A DNA stretch of 64,000 bases from Methylomonas sp. LW13. GTDB lineage: Bacteria; Pseudomonadota; Gammaproteobacteria; Methylococcales; Methylomonadaceae. The stretch spans positions 2,232,001 through 2,296,000 of the forward strand of contig NZ_CP033381.1 of NCBI RefSeq assembly GCF_016865255.1. Reading direction: 5' to 3'. The notes beneath the pieces are model-generated. The model did no database searches, had not been told where the DNA came from, and saw nothing but the letters and a program-made list of their open reading frames with translations. This document shows positions 16,142 to 26,005 of this stretch, piece by piece. The translations under genes were made by a program, and so were the position numbers. How positions within the stretch are numbered: position 1 is the stretch's first letter; each line of letters opens with the position of its first letter.

Positions 16142-19100
16142 ATGCAATCTTCTCGTTTAGTCGAACGCCTTAAAACTTTTCGAACATTAACCCCAGAGCA
16201 ACAGGTTATTATGAAGTTGCTGGCGGTTTATTACGGCTATAGTTCGCTGATCAATTTGGCGAAATGCCTGGGCAGTTTGGGTATCAGGGAGGGTGAGAAA
16301 ACACTTAAGTCGGAAGCTGTCAAAGCCCGGCTAAAGCCGCTGATCAAAGCCGGTTTGCTGGAAGAAAACCTCAAATCCGGCGGCACCCGGTGCTGCCGAA
16401 CCCTAGCGGAAGTGTTGACCCGCCAAGCGGTCGAAGACAAAGAGTTTGATTTGTTTGCCGGCGCCGTACAAATGAACAATCCGCCCGGCCATGGCTACTA
16501 TCGTTACAGCACCGTGGACGACTGCATTCGCGAAGCGCGGATCCAATTTTATCGCGGCGATTACGCCAAAGTAGACGAGTGCCTGGAATCCGGTGCCCAC
16601 TACCTCGGTAAACTGCCGCCGGTTAACGAACTGTATCTTTCCTGGTTTTTAAACCCGCTGGATGTCGCGTGGTTTACTACGCATCATCCGCAATTATTGC
16701 TGGGGCTGGCCGGGTTTTCGGGCTTACATCAACTGCTGTATCTGTATGCCGACGAAAAATTGGATGGCTTTTTAGAGCAGTTATTGTTCGTTAGCCAGGG
16801 TGTGCAGCAGGAATTGTTGAACCGCGTCGCTTTGGAGTTACGCTTGCTGCGGGGTGACTGGGATGCAGTCGAGCAACGGGTCGCAGATCAAAATGATCCT
16901 GAGCTGCAAGCGCTCGCGGCGACATTGATTTTTCTGCGCGGCGATTACGCGGCAGCGGTCAGCCGTTTCGAGGGCGCTTTGGCACAGCTACGCAAGGTTT
17001 CCGGACAACGCACTGCCTATTTTTACGGCTTGGCAGGCGTGTTTTACCCGCTGGCTATCCTGAAAAACAATGACGCCAAACAACGCGCCAAACTCAGCAC
17101 ACTGATCAATCAAGCGATCAAAGCCGACAATTATTGGTTGGGCATTTATCATCAGTTGGCCTTGTTTCAGCGTTTTTTACAAGGCGATTTGTCATTGCGG
17201 GAGCAACTGTTAAACACCGATTTGACCTATAAAATCAGTAGCGGCTATCGGGAAAGCGGCTACCCGGACACCTTGCTCACTCCGCCATTACTGCTGCATG
17301 TGTTTTTAACCCTGATCAAATTTTGGGTTAAAGCCGATCAATTCAATCATGTCACGCCACTGAGTCAAAAGCTGTACCGGCATCTGGTGGACAACGGTTA
17401 TCGTTGGCCGGCCGCCGAATTAGCCAAGATCTTTACCCATATAGAGCCGCCGCGTTCCCTGCAATGGGATTGCAGCTTTTTCGATGCCAGGCCGGCGTTG
17501 GCGGATTTATTTGCCAGCCGCCCGGATTGGGACTTGGCACTGGATGCCTTATTAAATTTGCCCAAGGCCGAAAAAAAAGCCGATACCGCCGCGCTTATCG
17601 ACAAGCCAACGCGCTTGGTCTGGTTGTTGAGTTACGATGACATTAGCCATCATCTGGACATCGAGCCGCGCGAACAAAAACAACAAGCCAAAGGCGGCTG
17701 GAGTAAGGGCAGGGCGATTGCCTTGAAACGGTTGGCGCACGAAACCAACAAGTTTGACTATTTAACCGAACAGGACATTAAGCTGTGCGCGCATATCAAG
17801 GAATACCGCGATAGCGGCTGGTACGGCAGCGGCACTTATTTTGAGTTCGACAATAGCATGCCGCAGGCCTTGCTGGGACACCCGCTGTTGTTTTGGGCCG
17901 ATGCGCCCGAAGTACGGGTGGATGTGGTCAAGGGCGAAGCCGAACTGCGGGTGAAAAAACTGGCTGGTAGCGACAAGATCAAAATCAGCCTGGAACCCGT
18001 GCCCGGACACGAACAAAAATTCTATGTCGCCAAGGAAACACCCACGCGCTTGCGCGTGCTGGAGTTCACCGCCGACCATCATAAAATCCTCGCGGTATTG
18101 GGCGCCAAGGGCCTGGAGGTGCCGGTATCGGCGCAAGACCGAGTCTTGCAAACTCTGACCAGTATTTCCGGCTTGTTGACCGTACATTCGGATATAGGCG
18201 GCAGTTCCAGTAGCGCCGAGCAAGTCCAGGCCGACGCCACCCCGCGCGTGCATTTATTACCCTGGGGCGAAGGTCTGCGCGTGGCGATGCTGATCCGGCC
18301 GTTCGCCAGCGGCGGCGCCTATTATCAACCTGGGCATGGCGGCGAAAGCGTGTTAGCCGAAATCGACGGCAGCCATTGCCAGACCAAACGCGATCTGGCT
18401 TTGGAAAAACAGCGCGCGCAAGCCGTTTTGCAGGCTTGCGATGTGTTGGAGCAGGCGGAACGCGATGGTGCCGGTGATTATTTGTTGGATCAACCTGAAC
18501 AATGTCTGGAGCTGCTGTTGCAATTACAGGCGTTGCCGGCCGAACAAGCCGTATTGGAATGGCCGGAAGGCGTCAGATTTCGGTTGTTGGGGCAAACCAA
18601 CGGCAGCGGCTTTAGCATGCAAATCAAGCGCGACAACGATTGGTTTGCCCTGCAGGGCGAGTTGCAGGTCAATGAAGATACCGTCATCGAAATTCAGCAA
18701 TTGCTGGGTTTATTGAACAATCGCGAAGGCCGCTTCTTGAAATTGCAGGACGGTCAATTCATTGCTTTGACCGAAGAGTTTCGCCGCCGCCTCGACGATT
18801 TACGCGCCTACGCGGATCTGCACGGCAAGAAAGTCCGGATCAATCCGTTGGCTGCCCTGACGCTGGAAGACTGGCAGGACGAGGCTGGCTTCAAAGCCGA
18901 TAAACATTGGCAAGCGCACATGCAGCGTCTGAAGGATTCGCGAGACTATCAGCCTAAAGTACCGTCTACTTTTCAAGCCGAATTGCGCGACTATCAAATG
19001 GACGGTTATCGCTGGTTGGCGCGCCTGGCTCGCTGGGGTGTCGGCGCGTGTCTGGCGGATGATATGGGCTTGGGCAAGACGGTGCAAGGCTTGGCCCTGC

Positions 19101-20362
19101 TGGTTGACCGTGCCCCGAACGGCCCCAGCCTGATCGTCGCACCGACTTCGGTGTGCATGAATTGGGAAAACGAAGCCAGCCGTTTTGCGCCGACTCTGCA
19201 TCCGCAAATTCTCGGTAGCGGTGATCGCCAGCGCTTGCTGGATAACCTGGGGCCTTACGATTTACTGATTTGCAGTTACGGCTTGTTGCAACAGGAACAA
19301 GTCGCCGAAATGTTGGCGAAAATCCAGTTCCAGACTGTGATTCTCGACGAGGCGCAGTGGATCAAAAACATCGCCACCCGCCGCTCGCAGGGGGCGATGA
19401 ATCTGCAAGCCGAGTTTAAACTGATCATGACCGGCACGCCTTTGGAAAATCATTTGGGCGAACTGTGGAATTTGTTCAGGTTTATCAATCCCGGTTTATT
19501 GGGTTCATTGGAACAGTTCAATCAACGCTTTGCCGGCCCTATCGAACGCGACCGCAGTGCCGAGGCCCGTTTCCAATTGAAGAAACTGATCCAGCCTTTT
19601 ATTCTGCGCCGCACCAAAACCCAGGTATTGCAGGAGCTGCCACCCCGCACAGAAATCCCGATTTATGTCGAGCTGAGCAGTGAGGAAATGGCCTTCTACG
19701 AAGCCTTGCGCCGGGATAGTCTGGCGGCATTGACTAGCGCCGATGCACCGGCCGGGCAAAAACAATTACAGATTCTGGCGGCCATCAGCAAATTGCGCCG
19801 TAGTTGCTGCAATACCTTGTTGGCCAACGCCGCGGTGGCTTTGCCCAGCAGCAAGCTGGCGGCGTTCGGTGACATCGTCGACGAATTGCTGGATAACAAA
19901 CACAAGGCTCTGGTGTTCAGCCAGTTTGTCGACCATTTGCAATTGATTAAAAACTACATTGAACAGCGCGGCATTCGTTATCAATATCTGGACGGCAGTA
20001 CGCCGGCCAAAGAGCGCCAGCAACGGGTAGACGCCTTTCAGCGCGGCGACGGCGAATTGTTCCTGATCAGCTTGAAGGCCGGCGGCGTGGGTTTAAATTT
20101 AACCGCCGCCGACTATGTGATTCATATGGACCCTTGGTGGAATCCGGCGGTGGAAGACCAAGCCTCAGACCGCGCGCACCGCATGGGCCAACAGCGGCCG
20201 GTGACGATCTATAGGATGATTGCAAAAAATACCATTGAGGAAAAAATCGTCGCGCTGCACAGCCATAAACGCGATTTGGCCGACAGCTTGTTGGATGGCG
20301 CGGATATTAGCGGCAAAGTGTCGGCTGATGAACTGCTGAATTTGATGAAAGGCGAAGCTTAA
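16142..20362 (+). CDS. large SNF2-family helicase-like ATPase
   Basis: A 1406-residue SNF2/Swi2-type superfamily 2 ATPase, expected to translocate on double-stranded DNA; the target is unknown. The C-terminal third is the motor: DDMGLGKT (Walker A, Lys979) at 973-980, DEAQ (motif II) at 1069-1072, TGTPLENHLGELW (motif III), then the second RecA lobe with LVFSQFVDHL, LISLKAGGVGLNLTAADYVIHMDPWWNP (motif V region, abbreviated by its ends) and DRAHRMGQQRPV (motif VI) near 1335-1350. The first ~900 residues are a long helical/TPR-like region and SNF2-associated segments, probably for regulation or binding. No zinc-binding SWIM cluster was evident. The gene stands alone after the mtkB terminator, with its own weak ribosome-binding site. 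Confidence 0.88.
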   Translation: MQSSRLVERLKTFRTLTPEQQVIMKLLAVYYGYSSLINLAKCLGSLGIREGEKTLKSEAVKARLKPLIKAGLLEENLKSGGTRCCRTLAEVLTRQAVEDKEFDLFAGAVQMNNPPGHGYYRYSTVDDCIREARIQFYRGDYAKVDECLESGAHYLGKLPPVNELYLSWFLNPLDVAWFTTHHPQLLLGLAGFSGLHQLLYLYADEKLDGFLEQLLFVSQGVQQELLNRVALELRLLRGDWDAVEQRVADQNDPELQALAATLIFLRGDYAAAVSRFEGALAQLRKVSGQRTAYFYGLAGVFYPLAILKNNDAKQRAKLSTLINQAIKADNYWLGIYHQLALFQRFLQGDLSLREQLLNTDLTYKISSGYRESGYPDTLLTPPLLLHVFLTLIKFWVKADQFNHVTPLSQKLYRHLVDNGYRWPAAELAKIFTHIEPPRSLQWDCSFFDARPALADLFASRPDWDLALDALLNLPKAEKKADTAALIDKPTRLVWLLSYDDISHHLDIEPREQKQQAKGGWSKGRAIALKRLAHETNKFDYLTEQDIKLCAHIKEYRDSGWYGSGTYFEFDNSMPQALLGHPLLFWADAPEVRVDVVKGEAELRVKKLAGSDKIKISLEPVPGHEQKFYVAKETPTRLRVLEFTADHHKILAVLGAKGLEVPVSAQDRVLQTLTSISGLLTVHSDIGGSSSSAEQVQADATPRVHLLPWGEGLRVAMLIRPFASGGAYYQPGHGGESVLAEIDGSHCQTKRDLALEKQRAQAVLQACDVLEQAERDGAGDYLLDQPEQCLELLLQLQALPAEQAVLEWPEGVRFRLLGQTNGSGFSMQIKRDNDWFALQGELQVNEDTVIEIQQLLGLLNNREGRFLKLQDGQFIALTEEFRRRLDDLRAYADLHGKKVRINPLAALTLEDWQDEAGFKADKHWQAHMQRLKDSRDYQPKVPSTFQAELRDYQMDGYRWLARLARWGVGACLADDMGLGKTVQGLALLVDRAPNGPSLIVAPTSVCMNWENEASRFAPTLHPQILGSGDRQRLLDNLGPYDLLICSYGLLQQEQVAEMLAKIQFQTVILDEAQWIKNIATRRSQGAMNLQAEFKLIMTGTPLENHLGELWNLFRFINPGLLGSLEQFNQRFAGPIERDRSAEARFQLKKLIQPFILRRTKTQVLQELPPRTEIPIYVELSSEEMAFYEALRRDSLAALTSADAPAGQKQLQILAAISKLRRSCCNTLLANAAVALPSSKLAAFGDIVDELLDNKHKALVFSQFVDHLQLIKNYIEQRGIRYQYLDGSTPAKERQQRVDAFQRGDGELFLISLKAGGVGLNLTAADYVIHMDPWWNPAVEDQASDRAHRMGQQRPVTIYRMIAKNTIEEKIVALHSHKRDLADSLLDGADISGKVSADELLNLMKGEA

Positions 20363-20451
20363 ACAGGCAACGAATCCGGCTATTAGGTGTGGTTTTTACG
20401 TAGTCCATTTTAAAGCGCACCGAGATACTGGGTTCCTGGTTTTTGATTTTA

Positions 20452-20479
20452 CGGCGCTCCCGCATTCGCGGGAACGCCG
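20452..20479. terminator. GC-rich palindrome between converging genes
   Basis: CGGCG and TCCCGC on the left arm pair with GCGGGA and CGCCG on the right arm around a short ATT loop. It lies between the helicase and the leftward small secreted protein and may serve both as a terminator or be a dispersed extragenic repeat. Confidence 0.5.
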
Positions 20480-20501
20480 AACCGGGCTGAATTGCGCTGG
20501 C

Positions 20502-20831
20502 TTAATCCCGTCTTAAATTATGCTTTTTACGAGCGATATTGCGGCTGGCTTTGTTTTGTTGATGGGTCAATCGGGCTCGTTCGCCGGCAGTGACCACACC
20601 ATCAGCTTTCGCTGCGGCTTCTTGGTGTTCTATGCGCATTTGTTGGTGTTCCAAACGGTTGGCTTCGCGGTCGGTCAAGGCGCCGGAAGCCTCGCCCTGC
20701 TCAATGCGTCTTTCCTGATTTTCCTGGCGCTGGTCGATGCGCGGGGTTTCGATGCCGGCGAAGCAGGGTTGCGCCAAGCCAAAAAATGCCAGCAACGCGC
20801 CCGATAGTAAAAATGTGTTGATGTTGTTCAT
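20502..20831 (-). CDS. small secreted repeat protein
   Basis: A 109-residue exported protein of unknown function. A signal peptide ends at QPCFA. The mature part has two tandem ~33-residue units sharing the pattern GxLTxxExxRLxHQQ (EASGALTDREANRLEHQQ and ADGVVTAGERARLTHQQ), preceded by QENQERRIEQGE, which looks like a third partial unit. The spacing suggests helix-loop-helix pairs; the D-x-x-V/L-T-x-x-E layout faintly recalls a calcium-binding loop but lacks full EF-hand ligands. It ends in a basic tail (RKKHNLRRD). The frame opens further upstream, but the signal peptide begins at 20831. Confidence 0.7.
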   Translation of the reverse strand: MNNINTFLLSGALLAFFGLAQPCFAGIETPRIDQRQENQERRIEQGEASGALTDREANRLEHQQMRIEHQEAAAKADGVVTAGERARLTHQQNKASRNIARKKHNLRRD

Positions 20832-21005
20832 GTGTGCCTCGGTAGTGTCGTTATTAGGTTGCCAACGTTTTAAAACCGTCGGCGAAGTCATTTTAGCCGG
20901 CAATATTAAGATCGCCTTAACGTTACGCGGCTAGCTGCACGGAGCTTAGTAAGCTTTGGATATTTGGGCGTCTTTTAATTGGCTGACTTAAAACGCCAAT
21001 CAAGT

Positions 21006-22286
21006 TCAAGAAATCAAATAAGTAGAACTCGGTTCCTGACCGGCCTCCAGAATTTGTTTCATGCTGACCATGTCATAACCACCGGACAGCAAGACAATAA
21101 AGCGTTCGCGCAGCATGGGGCTTTGCCGGGAACGTAAGATGATATTGTTGGCGTCTTTTTGTTCCAGGATTCGGTACCAGTTGTAGATCATTTGAAAGAT
21201 CCGCCCCATCGGTTCGCGGATGCGGGCTTCGTAATGACTGAAACGCGCGGCACTGAAATCGTCGCAGTTGGCAAAACCTTCCAGCGCCGCGTCGGCCGCG
21301 TAAACCCCACTGCGCATCGCCAGCGTTACCCCGGCGGAAAATACCGGATCGACAAACATCGACGCATCGCCCACCAGCATAAAGCCGTCGCCGTGAAAAC
21401 GTTCGTTCATATAGCCAATGGATGAAATGGTTTTGATGTCCATGGCTTGCTCTGCGTCTGCCAGCCACTCTTGCACGCAGTCGCAGCTTTGAATGGCGGC
21501 GTCAAAGCGCTGTTGCGGCGAATCGCCCAAGTTTTTCGCAAAGCGGGTATCCAAGACCGCACCGACGCTGACGATGTCGTCGCGTAACGGAATGTACCAA
21601 ATCCAGCCGCCATCAATGGTATGAATGTCGGTGGTGACCGAACCGTCTATCACGTCTCCAAAATTGATAAAACCGTGCGGGTCGCGGCGAAAGCCACCTT
21701 TGAAATGGGCAAAATGGGCGATTTTATTCAATTCCGGTAAGGGGCGTCGCCAGTTTAACTTACGGGCGATCAGGGACTCACGCCCTGAAGCGTCGATGAC
21801 CACTGAAGCATGAATGGGCGCGGGGTCAGAATCATTCGGGCCGGCGCTCACGCCAATCGCTCGTTTGCCGTCGAATAATACGTCGGCCACCGCCCACTCC
21901 CGCCGCACATCAACGCCGCATTCGGCGGCATGCTCCAGCAAAATTTCATCGAAACGGGCGCGCTCCACGTGATAGGTATAGGGTCGTTCGAAATACCCCG
22001 GATATTCCGCTGTCAGCAGCAATACATCGGGTTTTTGATTGAACATGCCGAAGTTTGCGCCTTGCTTGACGGTAAAACCTTCGGCTTCGATTTTTTCCGT
22101 CACGCCCAGCCGCCGCCAAAGCTCCCAGCAAGCCGGCAACAAGGATTCGCCGATTTGAAAGCGTGGAAAGCGTGAGCGCTCGAACAACACCACGTGCTTG
22201 CCGGCTTTGGCCAAGATGATCGCCGCGCTGGTACCGGCGGGACCGCCGCCGATGACGGCGGCATCGAAACGTTCAGATTGTGACAT
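21006..22286 (-). CDS. flavin-dependent halogenase-like oxidoreductase
   Basis: A 426-residue FAD protein of the halogenase/geranylgeranyl-reductase-like group. GGGPAG at 13-18 binds FAD. GESLLP at 46-51 is typical of this group. Two halogenase hallmarks are present: WIWYIP at 228-233 fits WxWxIP, and Lys74 in FTVKQGANF stands where the active-site lysine of flavin-dependent halogenases is found. GDASMFVDPVFSAGV near 310-330 is the second FAD contact. It might halogenate an aromatic or carrier-bound substrate, or be one of the halogenase-like dehydratases of aryl-polyene pigment clusters; no carrier protein or ketosynthase is near. It diverges from the antiporter at 22439, and a CrtI-like gene lies just beyond that. 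Confidence 0.75.
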   Translation of the reverse strand: MSQSERFDAAVIGGGPAGTSAAIILAKAGKHVVLFERSRFPRFQIGESLLPACWELWRRLGVTEKIEAEGFTVKQGANFGMFNQKPDVLLLTAEYPGYFERPYTYHVERARFDEILLEHAAECGVDVRREWAVADVLFDGKRAIGVSAGPNDSDPAPIHASVVIDASGRESLIARKLNWRRPLPELNKIAHFAHFKGGFRRDPHGFINFGDVIDGSVTTDIHTIDGGWIWYIPLRDDIVSVGAVLDTRFAKNLGDSPQQRFDAAIQSCDCVQEWLADAEQAMDIKTISSIGYMNERFHGDGFMLVGDASMFVDPVFSAGVTLAMRSGVYAADAALEGFANCDDFSAARFSHYEARIREPMGRIFQMIYNWYRILEQKDANNIILRSRQSPMLRERFIVLLSGGYDMVSMKQILEAGQEPSSTYLIS

Positions 22287-22438
22287 GCTGTTTTGCCTGT
22301 GTAAGAAAAATCGGGACTAGGGGCGGTGGATTTAATTTTGTTCGAGCCACTGTACTAAGCAATGGCTTGCATCGGTTCATCGGCGGTAAATTTGCCATAA
22401 TACCTGCCTTACGCGACTGACTCCAAACGATTGGCACT

Positions 22439-23638
22439 ATGAACACGACTGAAATATTTCTGATCGCCCTGACCATTATCTACAGCTTGCCGTACCTAAT
22501 TTGGCGAATCGGCCGGACCGATTACTTCGCGCCCTTGGTGGTGGTGCAAATCATCACCGGGATTTTGTTGGGGCCGGGTATCTTGGGCAGCGCATTTCCC
22601 GATTACTATGCTTTTGTTTTCAATACCCAGGTCATACAGGCACTGAACGGCATCGCCTGGTGGTCGGTGATGTTGTTTGTCTGGGTCGCCGGCATTGAGT
22701 TGGATTTGCGCCAAGCCTGGCAACACCGGCTGGAAACCAGTATTACGGCTGGCTTGGCCTTGGGTGTACCCTTGGGCTTGGGGTGTGTTGCCGCTTTGGG
22801 GATGCTGCTATTTCCGGGCTGGATGGGTGCCAAGGCCATGTCTTGGCAATTTGTGGTCGGTATCGGTATGTCGTGCGCAGTGACGGCGTTGCCGATACTG
22901 ATTTTGCTGATGGAAAAATTGGCAGTGCTGCGGCAACCTATCGGTCAACGCATCTTGCGTTACGCCAGCATGGACGATATAGCGATTTGGGCGGTGCTGG
23001 CCTTGATTCTGTTGGATTGGGACCGGGTAGGCCGGCAGGGTGCGTTTTTGTTAGGTTTTGCGATCAGTGCCTACGGGATTCGCAAACTAATGGCCTGGCT
23101 GCCGGAGCTTGACCGCTGGTATGTCGGCATCATCGCTCTGGCGGCGACGGGCTTTGCCGCGGACTGGGCCGGCTTGCATTTTATGGTGGGGGCATTTTTG
23201 GCCGGTGCTATCTTGGATGGCCATTGGTTCAATCAAGCCCAGATGGACTTGTTACGCCACCATCTATTACTGACGGTGATGCCAGTGTTTTTCCTGAGCA
23301 CCGGCTTGAAAACCAATTGGGCCATGGGCGGGGCGGCGGTGTTGGTGGTCGCCGGCCTATTGCTATTGGTGTCGGTGTTCGGCAAATTGCTGGGCATTCA
23401 TGTCGCTGGAAAAATCCTGAAATGGCAGCGCGGCGAGGCGTCTGTAATAGGTTGGCTGCTGCAAACCAAAGCCTTGATCATGATTATCTTTGCCAACGTG
23501 TTGCTGGATAAACAAATAATAAGCAGCGAGACTTTCACTGCCTTGTTGTTGATGGCCGTGCTCAGTACCATGCTGACGGTACCGGTGGTATCGCCGAAAC
23601 TGGCGCGGATGCAGGCGCTTCTTTCCCGTGCAAAATAA
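22439..23638 (+). CDS. Kef/CPA2-type cation-proton antiporter
   Basis: A 399-residue integral membrane protein with about 11-12 hydrophobic segments. It belongs to the monovalent cation:proton antiporter-2 family, exchanging sodium or potassium for protons across the inner membrane. Family-like features are LLGPGILG near residue 40, ELDLRQAW after VAGIE near 80, and a Lys/Asp-containing late region with FFLSTGLKTNW. There is no C-terminal RCK/KTN regulatory domain, so it is not a full KefB/C. It is divergent from the halogenase-like gene and convergent with the CrtI-like gene (13 bases apart). Confidence 0.85.
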   Translation: MNTTEIFLIALTIIYSLPYLIWRIGRTDYFAPLVVVQIITGILLGPGILGSAFPDYYAFVFNTQVIQALNGIAWWSVMLFVWVAGIELDLRQAWQHRLETSITAGLALGVPLGLGCVAALGMLLFPGWMGAKAMSWQFVVGIGMSCAVTALPILILLMEKLAVLRQPIGQRILRYASMDDIAIWAVLALILLDWDRVGRQGAFLLGFAISAYGIRKLMAWLPELDRWYVGIIALAATGFAADWAGLHFMVGAFLAGAILDGHWFNQAQMDLLRHHLLLTVMPVFFLSTGLKTNWAMGGAAVLVVAGLLLLVSVFGKLLGIHVAGKILKWQRGEASVIGWLLQTKALIMIIFANVLLDKQIISSETFTALLLMAVLSTMLTVPVVSPKLARMQALLSRAK

Positions 23639-23651
23639 GTGTCTAAGGTCC

Positions 23652-25205
23652 TTAGTTGTCCAGCCCTAAGGTTTTCCAAAAATCCGCTTGCGTAGCGATA
23701 CCCAGTACCGCCTGCGCGGCGAGTAAGGCGGACACGCTGACGCCAGCTACCCCGCCGCCTGGCCGAGTCCAATGGCCGGTGTGGAACAAGCCGGGCAGGG
23801 CGCCGACTACGCTGGGGCGATTCGGGCCGATCTGCTCCGGGGTGGGCGCAAAACCATAGGCTGCGCCTTGGCGGTTTAGGGTGTAGCGCTCCAGGGTGCG
23901 CGGGGAGCCGGACTCCACGACCAACAAATGGTCGTTCAGGCCGGGAAAATGCCGTTCGGCTTTTTCCAGCAAACGCTGCTGAAAACCGCTCTTGGCGATG
24001 CGCCAGGATTCGCCCACGTCAAACGGACACAAGGTGGTCAGCATCATGATGCTTTGTCCGGGCGGCGCCAATGAGGAGTCCGCGAAGGAGGGTAGGGTTG
24101 CCGAAAACCAGTTGCTCTGGCCGGATTGGCTGCAGGCATAACTGGCTTCGTGGTCGAACGTTTCAAAGAAAAAGCCCTCATGGGCATGATCTTGCTCAGA
24201 GATCGGCAGGTCGGTGGCGATGTAGCAGGCGAAAATCGACAAGGACGGCGAAAGCTTTGCCAAGCCCTCGCCATACCCGCTTGGCAAGTGCTCCGGGCCG
24301 ATCAACAATTCGGCGGTTTGCCGGATGTCGATATTGGAAACCACCGTTTCGGCCCGGATTACCTGGCCGTTTTCCAAAACAATGCCGCAAGCTTTACCGG
24401 CTTCGACACAAATCCGCCGCACGCTAGCATTCAGCAAAACTTCGCCGCCTTGGTTTTCGATGGCGGCGGCCAGTTGATTGGCGTAATTCTGGAAACTGCC
24501 CCGGCAGTAATAGCCGCCTTCGTAGGTGTATCCGGCCATCATCGACGCCCAATAAAGGAAAGACAGTTGCGACGGCGGTAAACCCAAATAAGGCCAGAGC
24601 ATCGCGCAAGCGCTTTTCAGGCGGGCATCCACCAAAAACTCGTCCAGTGCCTCCGCCAGCGTGGTGCGCCGGTAGCGGAATAAATTGCCCAGCATTTGCA
24701 TCGGCGAAACCCGCGTTGCCTTACTTTGGGACAACACTTCCTCGGCCAGCATGGCTTCTTCCGCCAGGACTTTGCACAGGCGGATCAACGCCAGCAGACC
24801 TTCCTTTTCTGCCGGAAAATTTTCGGTTAAGCCGGCTACGAACGCCGCTTCGCCGGCTCGCAACGGGACTTCGAAATCCGGAAAAACCGCGCGGGCGTAA
24901 GAAGGGACAGGGATAAACAAGCTCTGTGGATCAATGCCTACCGCCCGGCAAATCTTATTCATAGTGCTGCCGTTGCCGTAGCCTTCCGGACTGCAACCAC
25001 TGACCAGATGCACACCGGCATCGAAATGAAAGTGGCGGCGCTTGAAGCCATGGGCATAACCGCCCGGCCTGTCGTGCCTTTCCACCAGCAATACCGATTT
25101 GCCGGTTTTCGCCAGCAATGCGCCGGTACTCAGGCCACCAATCCCCGCGCCGATAACGACGACGTCGTAAACTTCTTTTTTCGATTCCGTGTGTATGCCG
25201 CGCAT
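23652..25205 (-). CDS. CrtI/CrtISO-like FAD oxidoreductase
   Basis: A 517-residue flavoprotein of the phytoene desaturase/carotenoid isomerase/retinol saturase family. VVIGAGIGGLSTGALLA near 15-31 is the N-terminal dinucleotide-binding fold and ERHDRPGGYA follows as in CrtI proteins. The C-terminal FAD contact is HTGHWTRPGGGVAGVSVSA. Substrate is unknown: desaturation or isomerisation of a C30/C40 carotenoid or reduction of a polyene are all possible. Other carotenoid genes are absent here. It lies three genes from the halogenase-like flavoprotein, which could point to a shared lipophilic pigment pathway, but this is inference. Confidence 0.78.
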   Translation of the reverse strand: MRGIHTESKKEVYDVVVIGAGIGGLSTGALLAKTGKSVLLVERHDRPGGYAHGFKRRHFHFDAGVHLVSGCSPEGYGNGSTMNKICRAVGIDPQSLFIPVPSYARAVFPDFEVPLRAGEAAFVAGLTENFPAEKEGLLALIRLCKVLAEEAMLAEEVLSQSKATRVSPMQMLGNLFRYRRTTLAEALDEFLVDARLKSACAMLWPYLGLPPSQLSFLYWASMMAGYTYEGGYYCRGSFQNYANQLAAAIENQGGEVLLNASVRRICVEAGKACGIVLENGQVIRAETVVSNIDIRQTAELLIGPEHLPSGYGEGLAKLSPSLSIFACYIATDLPISEQDHAHEGFFFETFDHEASYACSQSGQSNWFSATLPSFADSSLAPPGQSIMMLTTLCPFDVGESWRIAKSGFQQRLLEKAERHFPGLNDHLLVVESGSPRTLERYTLNRQGAAYGFAPTPEQIGPNRPSVVGALPGLFHTGHWTRPGGGVAGVSVSALLAAQAVLGIATQADFWKTLGLDN

Positions 25206-25414
25206 TGGCTGTCTTCTATGGAGATAAATAGCCGGCTAGCTTAGGAATAAACCAAGTGGAAAACAAGTGCTTGGCTTTACCTCAGCCGTTGCGCCATCGC
25301 GCAGAAGCTCTCGACCACTGACACTGGCTGGTCTCCAGAGAGTGCTACTCATGGCTAGAATACTGTAGTTTTGTTGCTTTAAACTGCTGAATGTAATCCG
25401 ATCCTTAGGCCTCT

Positions 25415-25464
25415 GGTTCCCAAGCTCCAGGTTGGGAACCCAGCCATCGGAAGCTCCAGCTTCC
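25415..25464. repeat. REP-like palindrome pair (half unit)
   Basis: A 26-bp palindrome starting GGTTCCCAAGC (25415-25440) with one mismatch, then a second palindrome GGAAGCTCCAGCTTCC (25449-25464). CTGG precedes the first stem. The pair matches the left half of the 114-bp units at 27785 and 28665. It ends 8 bases from the stop codon of the REP-associated transposase gene. Confidence 0.88.
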
Positions 25465-25471
25465 CAAATCC

Positions 25472-26005
25472 TCACCAGTCTTTAACCACCTCGATCAAGC
25501 CCGCCATTCCCGCATAATTACGCGCACTGGAATAGCGCCAATGCTCAGGTAAATCCACATAACCGCGCTTGACCGGATTAAGGTGAATATAATCCAGCTT
25601 CTGCCGCATCGCTGCCTCGGATTCGATCAGCTGCGGATGGCTACCTTCCTCCCAAACCTGGTACTCGCTCTCGATCTTATGCGGCCGCTTCAACAACGCC
25701 AACAATTCCAGTACCCGCGCCTCACCGCTTTGCTGCAAATGACCAATGATTTGCTTGGCGGTATAAGCCTTAAAGCGCTGCATATCCCGGCTCAAATCCG
25801 GCGAAGCGGCGATCAGGTGCAAGTGGTTTTCCAGGATCACGTAACCGTACAACTGAAACCCGCTATCACGCTGCAAAAACCGCCAGGAATCCAGGACGAT
25901 ATTCACCGTCGCTGGACGGGTAAACAGAGGCAGCCAATGGTTTATCGTCACAGTCAGGAAGTGCGGACTAGGGTTTTGCAGGACTCGGTAGCGGCTGCGT
26001 GTCAT
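25472..26005 (-). CDS. REP-associated tyrosine transposase (RAYT)
   Basis: A 177-residue Y1-type transposase. It is a single-strand DNA endonuclease that cuts and joins at hairpin-flanked sites through a covalent phosphotyrosine. The metal-binding HUH-type motif is HLHL with His61 and His63; the likely nucleophile is Tyr81 in FKAYTAKQ. The C-terminal LDYIHLNPVKRGYV and WRYSSARNY are signatures of the RAYT subgroup. Such genes are usually single-copy and domesticated, sitting beside the REP palindromes they act on; here REP-like palindromes lie immediately downstream and two larger copies lie within 3.3 kb. The gene appears intact. Confidence 0.9.
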   Translation of the reverse strand: MTRSRYRVLQNPSPHFLTVTINHWLPLFTRPATVNIVLDSWRFLQRDSGFQLYGYVILENHLHLIAASPDLSRDMQRFKAYTAKQIIGHLQQSGEARVLELLALLKRPHKIESEYQVWEEGSHPQLIESEAAMRQKLDYIHLNPVKRGYVDLPEHWRYSSARNYAGMAGLIEVVKDW

